Shown here piece after piece: positions 24,341-33,884 of a stretch of DNA of 64,000 nt. Position 1 is the first letter of the stretch; every line of letters starts with the position of its first letter. Below the pieces are notes generated by a model. The model was given only the letters and a program-made list of their open reading frames with translations, had not been told where the DNA came from and made no database searches. The stretch is from JBBKWH01 sp037968855 (lineage in GTDB: Bacteria; Pseudomonadota; Gammaproteobacteria; Pseudomonadales; Moraxellaceae). The stretch is taken from the NCBI GenBank assembly GCA_037968855.1, contig JBBKWH010000084.1, forward strand, positions 1-64,000. The letters are read 5' to 3'. A program made the translations under genes and the position numbers.

Positions 24341-26974
24341 ATGAGCAAAAAAACCGGTTTTGGCGCAATGTACCGCCGACTCTCCAGCGCCTTAATGGAT
24401 CTTGCGGTCAGCCCCCATGTACTCGGCGAGATTCCTCAGCCCTTACAACAGACCCCCGCAAACCCAGCCCAGCCCGAACCTGTAGAACACACCATAGCGA
24501 CTCAAGCAACCGACACGCCTGACGAGAGCAGCCAGACCGTCAGTGCAGCCCAAGAGCGTCCGGTGTGTTATGTGCTACAGCAGTATTCGCGTAGCAATGC
24601 CTTATTGGTCGATGGCGAAGCCCGTCGCCAGCACTTGCATACGCCGCTGCAAGCCATGGATAGCTATTTGCTCAACGAAAAAGCCTCGGTCATTTTTTTG
24701 CAACGCTCGCCCAGCAAAGGCTCATTACATCAGCAACATCTATATCCACCACGCCTGGTGCGATTGCTGGATGCCTTAGAACAAAACCCGACCCTTGATG
24801 TTGATCTCGTGCCAGTCACCGTCCTGTGGGGTCGCTCACCAGACAAAGAGGACTCATGGTTTAAACTGTTGATGGCCGACTCTTGGGCCACACCGAGCAC
24901 CATCCGTCAGGTGATGAATGTGGGGATTCATGGCCGCGAAACCTATATGCAGTTTCATGAGCCGATCTCCTTGCGCCAACTGAGTGAGCAAGGCTCTCGT
25001 CAACAACCGGGCTTGTCATCGGCTTCTTATGTGATTCGGAATTTGTCCGATTATTTGGCGCGTCAACGTGAAGTAGTGCTTGGGCCGGATCTATCAGATC
25101 GACGCAATTTGGTCGATGATCTGTTGCAATCGCAAGGCATTCAACAAGCGATTGCCGCTGAGGTGATTCAAAGCAACCTGATGCCCGCACAGGTCAATAT
25201 CGAAGCGCGCAGCTACTTAGATGAGATCGTATCGGATTACTCTTACTCCGCCATTCGCTTTTTGGAGCGCACGCTCAACTGGCTGTGGACGCAATTGTAT
25301 GATGGCGTTGAAGTCCACCACTTTAATACGGTGCGTGATCTGGCCGAAGACTACGAGTTGGTCTATACCCCGTGTCACCGTAGCCATATCGACTATTTAC
25401 TGCTGTCATTTGTGATTTATCGTCGTGGCTTGATGGTGCCGTATATCGCTGCGGGCGATAACCTAAATATTCCGCTGGTTGGGCCATTGCTGCGTCGTGG
25501 CGGCGCATTTTTTATTCGTCGTTCATTTAAGGGAAATCCGCTGTATACCGCAGTATTTAAAGAATATTTGCACAGTATTTTGGTGCGCAATACCCCGCTA
25601 GAATACTTTATCGAAGGCGGTCGCTCGCGTACTGGTCGCTTGCTGCCACCCAAGGCCGGTATGTTGGCCATGACTGTGCATAGCCAAATGCGCGGTGCAA
25701 CAGGCAAGCCTGTCGCGTTTATTCCCACGTACATCGGCTATGAACGCTTGATGGAAGGCGGTACTTATGTGGGCGAGATGCAAGGTAAACCCAAAGAAGC
25801 CGAGTCGGTGTTTGGCTTGATTCGTGCGGCGCGAAAAATTGAGCGGATTTTTGGCAAAGTGCATGTCAGTTTTGGCGAGCCGGTCATTTTGGATCATGTG
25901 CTACGCGCCCACGGTGCAGATACCATTCAGATCGAACGCAATGACCACCCTTTACCAGTTGAAGCCACCCGTGCCATTGACGACCTATCGGCGCGCATCA
26001 TGCAAAACATCAACAGCGCTGCGGTGATCAATCCGGTCTCGTTGTTGTCCTTGGTGCTACTGTCCACGCCTAAGCATGCCCTTGATGAAGAAGTCTGTAT
26101 CAAACAGCTCGACACCTATCGTACCTTGGCGCAAGCCGCACCTTATGATGATCGGGTCGAGATCACCACCTTGTCTGGCCGCGAGATCATTGCCTATGGT
26201 CTCAAGCTCAAACTGATCAAACGCGTCAACCACTTGCTAGGCGATATGATCACCATTGAGCAAGGCCAAGGCGTATTGCTAACTTACTTCCGCAACAATA
26301 TTTTGCACCTGTTTATTCTGTCCTCGCTGATTGCCTCATTGATTCAACACAATGGCAGAATCAGCCGTGACGATATCGGCAGTGTGATGCACACCCTGTA
26401 CCCATTCTTGCAAGCCGAGCTATTTCTCAAATGGCGTCGCGAAGTGCTGGACGATGTGATTAACCGTGAACTCGCTGCATTGGTGGATGCAGGCTTGGTA
26501 TTGGATGACGGGCATGACATGCTGTTTAGTCCCGCGCCCAATAGCGAAGCGTTTAACCAACTGACTGTCTTGGCCGCGCCGGTTCAGCAGAGTCTTGAAC
26601 GTTACTTTATGACCTTAACCTTAATTAGTCAGCAAGGCTCAGGCCGTATTACCGCCAAGCAAATTGAAGACCTCAGTCACTTGCTGGGCCAGCGTCTATC
26701 TGTGCTGTATGAATTTGATTCACCAGAGTTTTTTGATCGCGCTTTGTTCCGTAGCTTTATCGAAGCCTTAACTCATATGGAATATCTCACGATTGATGAC
26801 GAAGGCATTATTCACTTTGATCATCGGATCGATAGCATGGCCGAAGATGCACGCTTGGTACTCAATGTAGAAACCCTCAATACCCTACAACACATGACCT
26901 GTGTGACGGATGATGAAGTCAACTCGGCCATGACGGCACTGGCCAAAAAGAAAGAACGTAAACGTCGCAGTTAA
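24341..26974 (+). CDS. plsB: Glycerol-3-phosphate 1-O-acyltransferase PlsB
   Basis: Inner-membrane acyltransferase that makes lysophosphatidate, the first step of phospholipid synthesis. From the ATG at 24341 it has 877 residues, slightly longer than E. coli PlsB (807) because of a Pro/Gln-rich N-terminal insertion near residues 25-65. The catalytic HX4D box is CHRSHIDYLLLSF, followed by GAFFIRRSFKGN, FIEGGRSRTG and VAFIPTYIGYE (acyltransferase blocks I to IV). It is divergent from corA and ends in a strong terminator. Confidence 0.95.
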   Translation: MSKKTGFGAMYRRLSSALMDLAVSPHVLGEIPQPLQQTPANPAQPEPVEHTIATQATDTPDESSQTVSAAQERPVCYVLQQYSRSNALLVDGEARRQHLHTPLQAMDSYLLNEKASVIFLQRSPSKGSLHQQHLYPPRLVRLLDALEQNPTLDVDLVPVTVLWGRSPDKEDSWFKLLMADSWATPSTIRQVMNVGIHGRETYMQFHEPISLRQLSEQGSRQQPGLSSASYVIRNLSDYLARQREVVLGPDLSDRRNLVDDLLQSQGIQQAIAAEVIQSNLMPAQVNIEARSYLDEIVSDYSYSAIRFLERTLNWLWTQLYDGVEVHHFNTVRDLAEDYELVYTPCHRSHIDYLLLSFVIYRRGLMVPYIAAGDNLNIPLVGPLLRRGGAFFIRRSFKGNPLYTAVFKEYLHSILVRNTPLEYFIEGGRSRTGRLLPPKAGMLAMTVHSQMRGATGKPVAFIPTYIGYERLMEGGTYVGEMQGKPKEAESVFGLIRAARKIERIFGKVHVSFGEPVILDHVLRAHGADTIQIERNDHPLPVEATRAIDDLSARIMQNINSAAVINPVSLLSLVLLSTPKHALDEEVCIKQLDTYRTLAQAAPYDDRVEITTLSGREIIAYGLKLKLIKRVNHLLGDMITIEQGQGVLLTYFRNNILHLFILSSLIASLIQHNGRISRDDIGSVMHTLYPFLQAELFLKWRREVLDDVINRELAALVDAGLVLDDGHDMLFSPAPNSEAFNQLTVLAAPVQQSLERYFMTLTLISQQGSGRITAKQIEDLSHLLGQRLSVLYEFDSPEFFDRALFRSFIEALTHMEYLTIDDEGIIHFDHRIDSMAEDARLVLNVETLNTLQHMTCVTDDEVNSAMTALAKKKERKRRS

Positions 26975-26990
26975 CCCACACCTACGCTGA

Positions 26991-27029
26991 AAAAAACCGC
27001 CATGGCATATATTGCGATGGCGGTTTTTT
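26991..27029. terminator. Bidirectional terminator after plsB
   Basis: AAAAAACCGCCAT (26991-27003) pairs perfectly with ATGGCGGTTTTTT (27017-27029); A and T tracts on both sides serve the convergent gene too. Confidence 0.93.
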
Positions 27030-27085
27030 GATAGTTTTGACATTGGCTGCACGCCAAGATTACAACCAAAGATTGATTGACTAGC

Positions 27086-28093
27086 TTATTCGTCGTTTAA
27101 GGCACACTCAAAACTTGCCGAGTCTTGCTTACAACGAATGCGCTTAAGCAATGAGGTCATCTTCTTGTTGTAGACGCCCTCTTGGATCAAATCAATACGC
27201 ATCTCACGCATCAGCTTGATGTAACCCACTTTGTCATTGTTGTTGAGGTCTTCCCAGTATTTTTCGTCGATACTGCTTTCGATTCTGGCCACATTATCCA
27301 TCATGCGTCCGGTTTGGGCAGCAAACCAACGGCGACCGACTGGCCCCAAGGTGGTTGGAAACTGATCGCGTTTTAAGATCAAATTCATGGTCACAAACGA
27401 TACTGGAAAACGAATCACCGCACCTGTCGAACCAATACCTTTGGCTAACTCAAATGGCCCAAAAGCCATGGCAGGCGCACCAACAATATCCACCTGACGG
27501 GTATTAAACTTTCTAGAAATCTCTGGCACGGTAATCGGCACAGGCTTGGCACCAATTTTTTTGACCATACGCATTTGCGCTTTGTCGCTTTCGATCACCG
27601 CAAAGCGCTTGCCTTGAACCTTGCTTAAACTATTGATGCTTCGGTCATTGGTGACTAGATAAGCTGCGCCCAGTGGAAAGACTCCGCCCACCTCGTAGTT
27701 GCCCATCACCATATCAGCATCTAGCTTTGGATTACCCAACATGCCCAACACCACTTTGACCATGGCGTTATTGGAGACCGCTCCAATCGCATTAATAGAA
27801 CCGGTAAAACTATTGTATTGACGGGTACTAAAATCCGTCAATGCCGCACCTTCGCACTTGCCTGCTTTAAAGTCTGCCAATGCTTTAGATTCGTCACTAT
27901 AGGCGATCAAATTTAAATTAGCGCCTGTCCCTCTGGCCGCCACCACAAAATCCTTCATCAAGGCGTAGCTATCGCCCGATGCGCCCATCACGTCAAACAC
28001 ACAAATGTCTTGTGCATGCGACTGACCATTCACCGCCAACAGCATGGCAATGGCGCTAACACCCAAGGTGCGCCCTATCATTCGCTTACTCAT
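27086..28093 (-). CDS. Putative periplasmic solute-binding-like protein (DUF6091-like)
   Basis: Exported protein of 335 residues with a signal peptide ending near SHAQ. It resembles the putative solute-binding proteins (DUF6091) of Acinetobacter and marine gammaproteobacteria, as far as I can tell without a search. The opening ICVFDVMGASGDSYALMKD, RGTGANLNLIAYSDESKALADFKAGKCEGAALTDFSTRQYN and FAVIESDKAQMRMVKKIGAKPV look like a TRAP-type binding lobe. No transporter gene is adjacent. AGGA precedes the ATG at 28093. Function unknown; confidence in the family is moderate. Confidence 0.7.
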   Translation of the reverse strand: MSKRMIGRTLGVSAIAMLLAVNGQSHAQDICVFDVMGASGDSYALMKDFVVAARGTGANLNLIAYSDESKALADFKAGKCEGAALTDFSTRQYNSFTGSINAIGAVSNNAMVKVVLGMLGNPKLDADMVMGNYEVGGVFPLGAAYLVTNDRSINSLSKVQGKRFAVIESDKAQMRMVKKIGAKPVPITVPEISRKFNTRQVDIVGAPAMAFGPFELAKGIGSTGAVIRFPVSFVTMNLILKRDQFPTTLGPVGRRWFAAQTGRMMDNVARIESSIDEKYWEDLNNNDKVGYIKLMREMRIDLIQEGVYNKKMTSLLKRIRCKQDSASFECALNDE

Positions 28094-28298
28094 AGCATCG
28101 ATCCTTTGACACGATTAGGAATGATTATCCCCCCTTCTTAAACGATTCAATAGACCGCCTCAAGCCTTGATTACACCGTTTGTCAAAAATCTGATCCAGT
28201 CGACACAATTAGTAAGGCTCACCTGTTAATCAATCAAAAGGACACAACCCCTTCTACACAATAAAAACACCACCACGCATTGTAAAAAAACCTAGCCC

Positions 28299-29111
28299 TT
28301 AAGCGTCATGCGGACACAACTGCATCTGATAGCCCTGCGACCAGTTGGGATAGTTCAGCACAAAACCACTGTCTTTGAGTCGTTGATTGTCCAGCCGCTT
28401 GCCATGAGGGGGGCGCTCAAGCACAGCAACCATTGGCTTGTCGGTTGCCGTTGCCAAACCTTGCAACACCTGATCCAACGGGACGGGACAATCATCGGTG
28501 GCAATATACAGTGACTCAACCGAAGACAAGCGTACAAGATGAGCCAAAAAACCTGCCAGATCATCAACATGAATCCGATTAGACCATTGCTGTGCTGCAA
28601 CTGGCTTGGCCTGATCAAGCCACCGCAATAATCGCTCACGACTTGGCCCATAGATGCCACTCGGTCTGACGACTACCACCCGATCTCCACAGTGACGACG
28701 CCATAGCTGCTCGGCTTCGCATAAGACTTGACCGTTATAGCGTTGCGGTTCGGTTGTACTGTGCTCATCGACCCAATCGCCATCGCTTTGGCCATACACA
28801 CTGGTGGACGAGACAAACAGCACCCGCTGTACCGGATGATCCGCCAAGGCTGTTGCTAAAGGCGCAATGGTCTGCACAAAGGTCTGTCGATAACTGGCCT
28901 CATCATGCTGATCTGGCGCTAGAATTACGCAGACCTGATCAATCGGTGCCAGCATTGAAAAATCAGGCTCTAGTGCAGACTGGGCCAGCAGATCGACCCC
29001 GTCTTGCGGTTGCGGATGCCGGCGCATGCCGGTGACCTGATGCCCTGCCGCCACCAACAGACTGGCCACACGACGACCGGTGTCGCCCATTCCCACAATC
29101 AAGATATGCAT
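28299..29111 (-). CDS. NAD(P)-dependent epimerase/dehydratase-like SDR
   Basis: Extended short-chain dehydrogenase-like protein of 270 residues from the ATG at 29111. The nucleotide-binding motif ILIVGMGDTGRRVASLL, SSTSVYGQSDG and SGIYGPSRERLL are typical of the atypical SDR group that includes YeeZ and related proteins, which have a partial Rossmann fold and usually lack the YxxxK pair in standard form. Substrate unknown. The start codon lies only 30 bases from that of recG on the other strand. Confidence 0.8.
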   Translation of the reverse strand: MHILIVGMGDTGRRVASLLVAAGHQVTGMRRHPQPQDGVDLLAQSALEPDFSMLAPIDQVCVILAPDQHDEASYRQTFVQTIAPLATALADHPVQRVLFVSSTSVYGQSDGDWVDEHSTTEPQRYNGQVLCEAEQLWRRHCGDRVVVVRPSGIYGPSRERLLRWLDQAKPVAAQQWSNRIHVDDLAGFLAHLVRLSSVESLYIATDDCPVPLDQVLQGLATATDKPMVAVLERPPHGKRLDNQRLKDSGFVLNYPNWSQGYQMQLCPHDA

Positions 29112-29141
29112 TTTGCGATCACTGCCTTTAGACTCCATCAC

Positions 29142-31190
29142 ATGAGTACTTCGATTAAAGCCCTGTCCGGTGTGGGCGATGCGATGGCCGAGCTATTGGC
29201 CAAGCTGCACATTCACACCCCAACAGACTTACTGTTTCATCTGCCTCGTGGCTATGAGGATCGTAGCCGGATCATTCCGCTACATCTGTTGAAACTCGGT
29301 CAAAGTGTGTTAATCGAAGGCACAGTGCAATCGATTGATCATCCGGCTGGTCGAAAGCCTTCACTGGCAGTGCAAGTGGCCGACGGTCATGGTCGGATTA
29401 CGCTGCGGTTTTATCAAGTCTATGCAGGACTTAAAGACAAATTTGTGGTTGGTCGTAGCGTACGGGCCTTTGGCGAGGTACGGATTGGCACGCGTGGCTT
29501 AGAACTCAATCATCCTGATTTTCAAATGGTCAGTTTGGGTATGGCCTTACCACCGTCGCGTCTCACTGCCATCTATCCTTCGACCGAAGGACTCAGCCAA
29601 GCGCGCTTGCGTAAGCTGGTCGATCAAGTGCTCAACGACTTTCCAGCCAACTTGCCCGAATTGTTACCGACAGGCGTCGCGCGTACCTACGACATGCAAG
29701 CCGCCTTGCGCTATGTACATCAGCCACCGGTTGATGCCGACATCATGGACTTAGAAGAAGGCCGCCATCCAGCCCAACAACGGCTGATTTTTGAAGAATT
29801 GGTCGCCCATCAAATTAGCTTATTGATGCGCCGTGACTTTGTTCGTGCGATTCCCGCGCCAGTTTTGCCACCCAGCAAACGACTGGCCAAACAACTATTG
29901 GCGGGTTTGCCGTTTAAACCGACTGGCGCGCAAACACGTGTCACCAGCGAGATCAGCGCCGATTTAGCCAAACCCGAACCGATGCTGCGCTTGGTGCAAG
30001 GCGACGTTGGCGCAGGTAAAACCCTCGTTGCTGCCCTTGCTGCCTGCCAAGCCTTAGAAGCCGGTTGGCAAGTGGCATTGATGGCCCCCACCGAGATTTT
30101 GGCCGAGCAACACGCGATTAACTTTAGACAATGGCTGGCCCCTTTGGGCATCGAAGTCGCATGGCTGGCCGGTAAGCAAAAAGGCAAAGCACGCCAAGCC
30201 TCCGAACATGCCGTCGCTACTGGCTTGGCGCAAATGGTGGTTGGCACGCATGCCTTGTTTCAAGAGGCGGTTCATTTTGCCCATTTGGGCTTGGTGATTA
30301 TTGATGAGCAACATCGCTTTGGTGTCGATCAACGCTTGGCCCTGCGCGAAAAAGGCCATGCCGGACTGTCACCGCATCAACTGATCATGACTGCCACCCC
30401 GATACCGCGCACGCTGGCCATGAGTGCCTATGGCGATCTCGACACCTCAATCATTGACGAACTGCCGCCCAATCGCACGCCGATCACCACTGTCACTGTC
30501 CCATTTGCGCGACGCGAAGACGTGATTGATCGAGTGGCCATTAACTGTGCTGATGGCAGACAAGCCTACTGGGTCTGCACCTTGGTTGAGCAATCAGAAA
30601 CGCTAGATGCTCAAGCCGCTGAAGACACCTACGCCGATCTGGTTGCCCGTCTGCCACATCTGAAGATTGGCCTCGTGCATGGCCGGATGAAGCCAGACGA
30701 CAAACAAGCCGTCATGCAGCAATTTAAAGCCGGTGAGCTACAACTGTTAATTGCCACCACCGTGATCGAAGTCGGCGTTGACGTGCCGAATGCGTCGTTA
30801 ATGATTATCGAAAATGCCGAGCGGCTGGGCTTATCCCAGTTGCATCAATTGCGTGGCCGCGTCGGTCGCGGGGCAACGGCAAGCTTTTGTGTCTTGATGT
30901 ACAAAACGCCATTATCACCCAATGGCGTCGAGCGGCTATCCACCCTGCGTGACAGTACCGACGGCTTTGTGATTGCCGAAAAAGACCTCGAACTACGCGG
31001 GCCGGGTGAGCTACTCGGCACGCGGCAAACCGGCGTATTAGGCTTTAGGTTGGCCCAACTGCAACGGGATCAACACTTACTACCGCAAGCGCAACGCTTG
31101 GCCGAACGCATGTTACGCGACTATCCCCAAAACAGCGAAGCACTGTTGACGCGCTGGCTACCCAACGCGCCACGTTATGCCCATGTTTAA
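29142..31190 (+). CDS. recG: ATP-dependent DNA helicase RecG
   Basis: Branch-migration helicase for stalled forks and Holliday junctions, 682 residues. The N-terminal OB/wedge part (LSGVGDAMAELLAKL, LPRGYEDRS) is followed by helicase motifs GDVGAGKTLVAALA (I), LVIIDEQHRFG (II), MTATPIPRTL (III), and LRGRVGRG (VI). TRG-type C-terminal element is present at the end (FRLAQLQRDQHLLPQA). The ATG at 29142 is the first conserved start; no clear Shine-Dalgarno is seen. It overlaps comF by 14 bases. Confidence 0.96.
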   Translation: MSTSIKALSGVGDAMAELLAKLHIHTPTDLLFHLPRGYEDRSRIIPLHLLKLGQSVLIEGTVQSIDHPAGRKPSLAVQVADGHGRITLRFYQVYAGLKDKFVVGRSVRAFGEVRIGTRGLELNHPDFQMVSLGMALPPSRLTAIYPSTEGLSQARLRKLVDQVLNDFPANLPELLPTGVARTYDMQAALRYVHQPPVDADIMDLEEGRHPAQQRLIFEELVAHQISLLMRRDFVRAIPAPVLPPSKRLAKQLLAGLPFKPTGAQTRVTSEISADLAKPEPMLRLVQGDVGAGKTLVAALAACQALEAGWQVALMAPTEILAEQHAINFRQWLAPLGIEVAWLAGKQKGKARQASEHAVATGLAQMVVGTHALFQEAVHFAHLGLVIIDEQHRFGVDQRLALREKGHAGLSPHQLIMTATPIPRTLAMSAYGDLDTSIIDELPPNRTPITTVTVPFARREDVIDRVAINCADGRQAYWVCTLVEQSETLDAQAAEDTYADLVARLPHLKIGLVHGRMKPDDKQAVMQQFKAGELQLLIATTVIEVGVDVPNASLMIIENAERLGLSQLHQLRGRVGRGATASFCVLMYKTPLSPNGVERLSTLRDSTDGFVIAEKDLELRGPGELLGTRQTGVLGFRLAQLQRDQHLLPQAQRLAERMLRDYPQNSEALLTRWLPNAPRYAHV

Positions 31191-31791
31191 TCGACTCAAC
31201 CTATCCAACTGCCAACTCTGTGGTGATGGGCCTGCGTTGACACAGCAAGTAGTCTGCCAAGGCTGCCTTGATGACCTACCCTATGCATCGCATCCTTTTG
31301 ATGTGGATCAGATCAACATCCACGCCTTGTTTGATTACGCATGGCCCATTGACCGCTTAATTCATTTGTTTAAATACCAAAGCCGCTTAGACCTGTTGCC
31401 GCTACTGGTGCATCCGGCACATCGCCTATCCGTCCCTAGGGTCGATGCCTTAGTCGCGGTTCCCATGTCCAACCAACGACTGCGTGAGCGTGGCTTTAAT
31501 CATGCGCAACTGCTGGCCCAAGCACTTGGAAAAATTTGGCACATTCCACTGTGGCATGGGGTGATCCGACAGCGTGACACCCATCGTCAACAAAGCCTTG
31601 ATCGACTGGAACGCTTGGAGAATCTCAATCAAGCCTTTACGCTGACCAGCCCACCACCGGCACATGTCATGTTGATTGATGACGTGCTCACCACGGGCAG
31701 CACGCTGTCTCATTTGGCCGAGCTTTTTTTGCAACAGGGTAGCCAAACCGTCTGCGCCAGCGTGATTGCATCAGCGCATGAGCAACATTAA
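31177..31791 (+). CDS. ComF-family phosphoribosyltransferase-like protein
   Basis: ComFC-type protein of 204 residues needed for natural transformation in related bacteria. An N-terminal zinc ribbon (CQLCGDG and CQGCLDD) precedes the PRT core with VAVPMSNQRLRERGFNHAQLLA and the PRPP loop VMLIDDVLTTGSTL. It starts inside the last codons of recG (a second ATG lies two codons downstream), giving coupled translation. Together with pilT/pilU it supports, but does not prove, competence. Confidence 0.9.
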   Translation: MPMFNRLNLSNCQLCGDGPALTQQVVCQGCLDDLPYASHPFDVDQINIHALFDYAWPIDRLIHLFKYQSRLDLLPLLVHPAHRLSVPRVDALVAVPMSNQRLRERGFNHAQLLAQALGKIWHIPLWHGVIRQRDTHRQQSLDRLERLENLNQAFTLTSPPPAHVMLIDDVLTTGSTLSHLAELFLQQGSQTVCASVIASAHEQH

Positions 31792-31942
31792 TTCAACATC
31801 AGTCTGATACTGTGTATCTTCTGACAGAAAAACCGCCCACCCCCCTGCCTTTTGGTCAAATGGCTGACTAGAATAAGCGCGCTGCGTGTCGGATGTTCCG
31901 TGCAGATGTATCGTCTTTTCATTTATTTGCAGGAGCAGTCGC

Positions 31943-32956
31943 ATGCTAGAAGCGTTCCACGCCACAGAGCGCGGTAGCCTGCAAGAGGTTACGGTTCGCG
32001 GCAGCTTTGATTTGGCCAGTGACCTTGTTTGGGTTGATCTGATCTCACCCGGTCAAGACGAGCAACAATGGGTTAGCGAAGCCTACGACCAAAATCTACC
32101 CACCCTCAAATCTCTCGAAGACATCTCAGCTTCGGCACGCTATTACCGTGATGACGATGGCATCTTGCACATCAGCACTTATTTTTTGACCAAGACCCGC
32201 GCCAGTCATGCCGATGGCGAAGAAGACAACACAGGCCGAATTTTGGCTGCCGCGCATACCGTCGCCTTTATTTTGCACAAAGATCGACTGTTTACCCTAC
32301 GCGGCCAAAAACTGGTCTCGTTTCGCGCCTTTCGCGCCCGCGCCCATCGCAATGACTACGACATGGACTATAAAGATCCGGTCTGGATCTTACTAGGTTT
32401 GCTTGAAGCCAAACTCGACGAACTGGCCGATATTTTAGAAGACGTGCATAAAGATCTTGAAGAATGCACCACCGAAGTCCTCAATAATCATCACCGTGAA
32501 TATCACCTCGATCTTGACGATATGGTCACACGACTGGCTCAGCAAGATGACGTGTTGGGTAAGGCTCAACTGTGTTTAATCGACTTACGACGGGTATTGA
32601 ACTTTCTGTCCCGTCCTCGCGCCTTGGGCAGTCATATTTATGACATCGACCTGCGTGAGCTGAACGAAGACGTGCGCTCACTGGTCGAGCACAATGCATT
32701 TTTGTTCCAAAAAGTCCGCTTCTTACTCGACACCACCTCCGGTTTTATTAACACCGAACAAAGTGACATCATCAAACGATTCTCGGTCATCTCCAGCATG
32801 CTGGCCCCGCCCATGCTGATCACAGGGATCTACGGCATGAACGTACAAGGTCTGCCGATGGCCTCCGGTTTATATGGCTTTCTCGGTGTTGCAGTGGTAA
32901 TTATCATCTTCTTTATGATTCCGCTGATGTACTTCCGCTATCGTGGCTGGCTATAA
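31943..32956 (+). CDS. corA: CorA-family magnesium/cobalt transporter (second copy)
   Basis: Ion channel of the CorA family, 337 residues from the ATG at 31943, with AGGAG eight bases before it. The cytoplasmic domain is acidic and charged (long helices such as DILEDVHKDLEECTTEV), and the C terminus carries two helices with the GMN motif ITGIYGMNVQGLPM. It shares little sequence with the copy at 23.1 kb, so they are separate CorA lineages that probably differ in ion preference or regulation. Confidence 0.93.
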   Translation: MLEAFHATERGSLQEVTVRGSFDLASDLVWVDLISPGQDEQQWVSEAYDQNLPTLKSLEDISASARYYRDDDGILHISTYFLTKTRASHADGEEDNTGRILAAAHTVAFILHKDRLFTLRGQKLVSFRAFRARAHRNDYDMDYKDPVWILLGLLEAKLDELADILEDVHKDLEECTTEVLNNHHREYHLDLDDMVTRLAQQDDVLGKAQLCLIDLRRVLNFLSRPRALGSHIYDIDLRELNEDVRSLVEHNAFLFQKVRFLLDTTSGFINTEQSDIIKRFSVISSMLAPPMLITGIYGMNVQGLPMASGLYGFLGVAVVIIIFFMIPLMYFRYRGWL

Positions 32957-33170
32957 AGCCGTTGTTTTTGTCATATGGACAAATGTGGAGTTTGTGAGGA
33001 TCTGTATTCTTTTGTACTTAAATGTATTCTCAAATAATCAATAGGATAAGATCAATCCTAACCAGAAACACCCAGATTGATTGGTTTTTTGTCTTGTACA
33101 GAATGCTTTTTCCATGCGTTCTCATTTACACTAAAGTTACATTTAGGCGATCACCGCCGTGAGATCGATC

Positions 33171-33884
33171 ATGCGCAAAGCTGCCGTGTTGCTGACCAGC
33201 TTAATTCCCATTCTTGTGATGGCTGATGAGCAACCGCTACGTGTCGCCGTAGGTGGTGGTTTTCATCCCACCATGAACAGCCTATCGTCTCGCCTCAGCC
33301 ATGAGCTTGGCATGAAAGTTGAAATTACCAGTGTGCCGATTGAGTCTACTTATCAACAGCTGATCAAGGCTCAAGCACCCTATGATCTGGTGATTTTGGC
33401 TAACCCAGAAAAAATGCAGAATTTGGTCAAGCATGGTTCGATTTATGCAGACAGCATTCTCGAAGTGGCACGCAGTCAAATTGTGCTGTGGTGCCCCAAC
33501 CCTAAAGTGCTGATGCGAGTCTCGCTTAACGACACGCTCAATGAGCCGACGTTAACGCGACTTGGTCTATCACCCACCAACTCGCCCGTGGGTCAACTGG
33601 TGGCCGAATCAATCGATTTAAAACCCATTCAGTCCAAGATCAAACGCGCCAATCACTCTTTGGACGCATGGCGTCTGGCACGATCTGGCAAGACCGAGTG
33701 CGCCTTTACCATGTTGGGCCTGATGCAGCCATCTGATCGTTATAGTATTATTCCAAATCGAAATATCACCTTGATTACAGGGATTCCTAGATCTAATCGT
33801 AGCCCCGAAAAAGCACAGCGAGTATTGCAGTTTTTAAATTCACCTCTGATTAAGGCAAGGATCAAAAATCGTGGGTACAGTTAA
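33171..33884 (+). CDS. ModA-like periplasmic binding protein, first of a tandem pair
   Basis: Exported protein of 237 residues with a signal peptide ending near VMADE, starting at the ATG at 33171. The mature sequence follows the ModA/type-II solute-binding plan: LRVAVGGGFHPTMNSL, YQQLIKAQAPYDLVILAN, MQNLVKHGSIYADS and IVLWCPNPKVLM. A second Cys (KTECAF) may pair with LWCP. It lies 14 bases over the next gene, which is a co-linear paralogue. No ABC permease or ATPase is nearby, so transport function is doubtful; ligand sensing or an orphan role is possible. Confidence 0.75.
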   Translation: MRKAAVLLTSLIPILVMADEQPLRVAVGGGFHPTMNSLSSRLSHELGMKVEITSVPIESTYQQLIKAQAPYDLVILANPEKMQNLVKHGSIYADSILEVARSQIVLWCPNPKVLMRVSLNDTLNEPTLTRLGLSPTNSPVGQLVAESIDLKPIQSKIKRANHSLDAWRLARSGKTECAFTMLGLMQPSDRYSIIPNRNITLITGIPRSNRSPEKAQRVLQFLNSPLIKARIKNRGYS

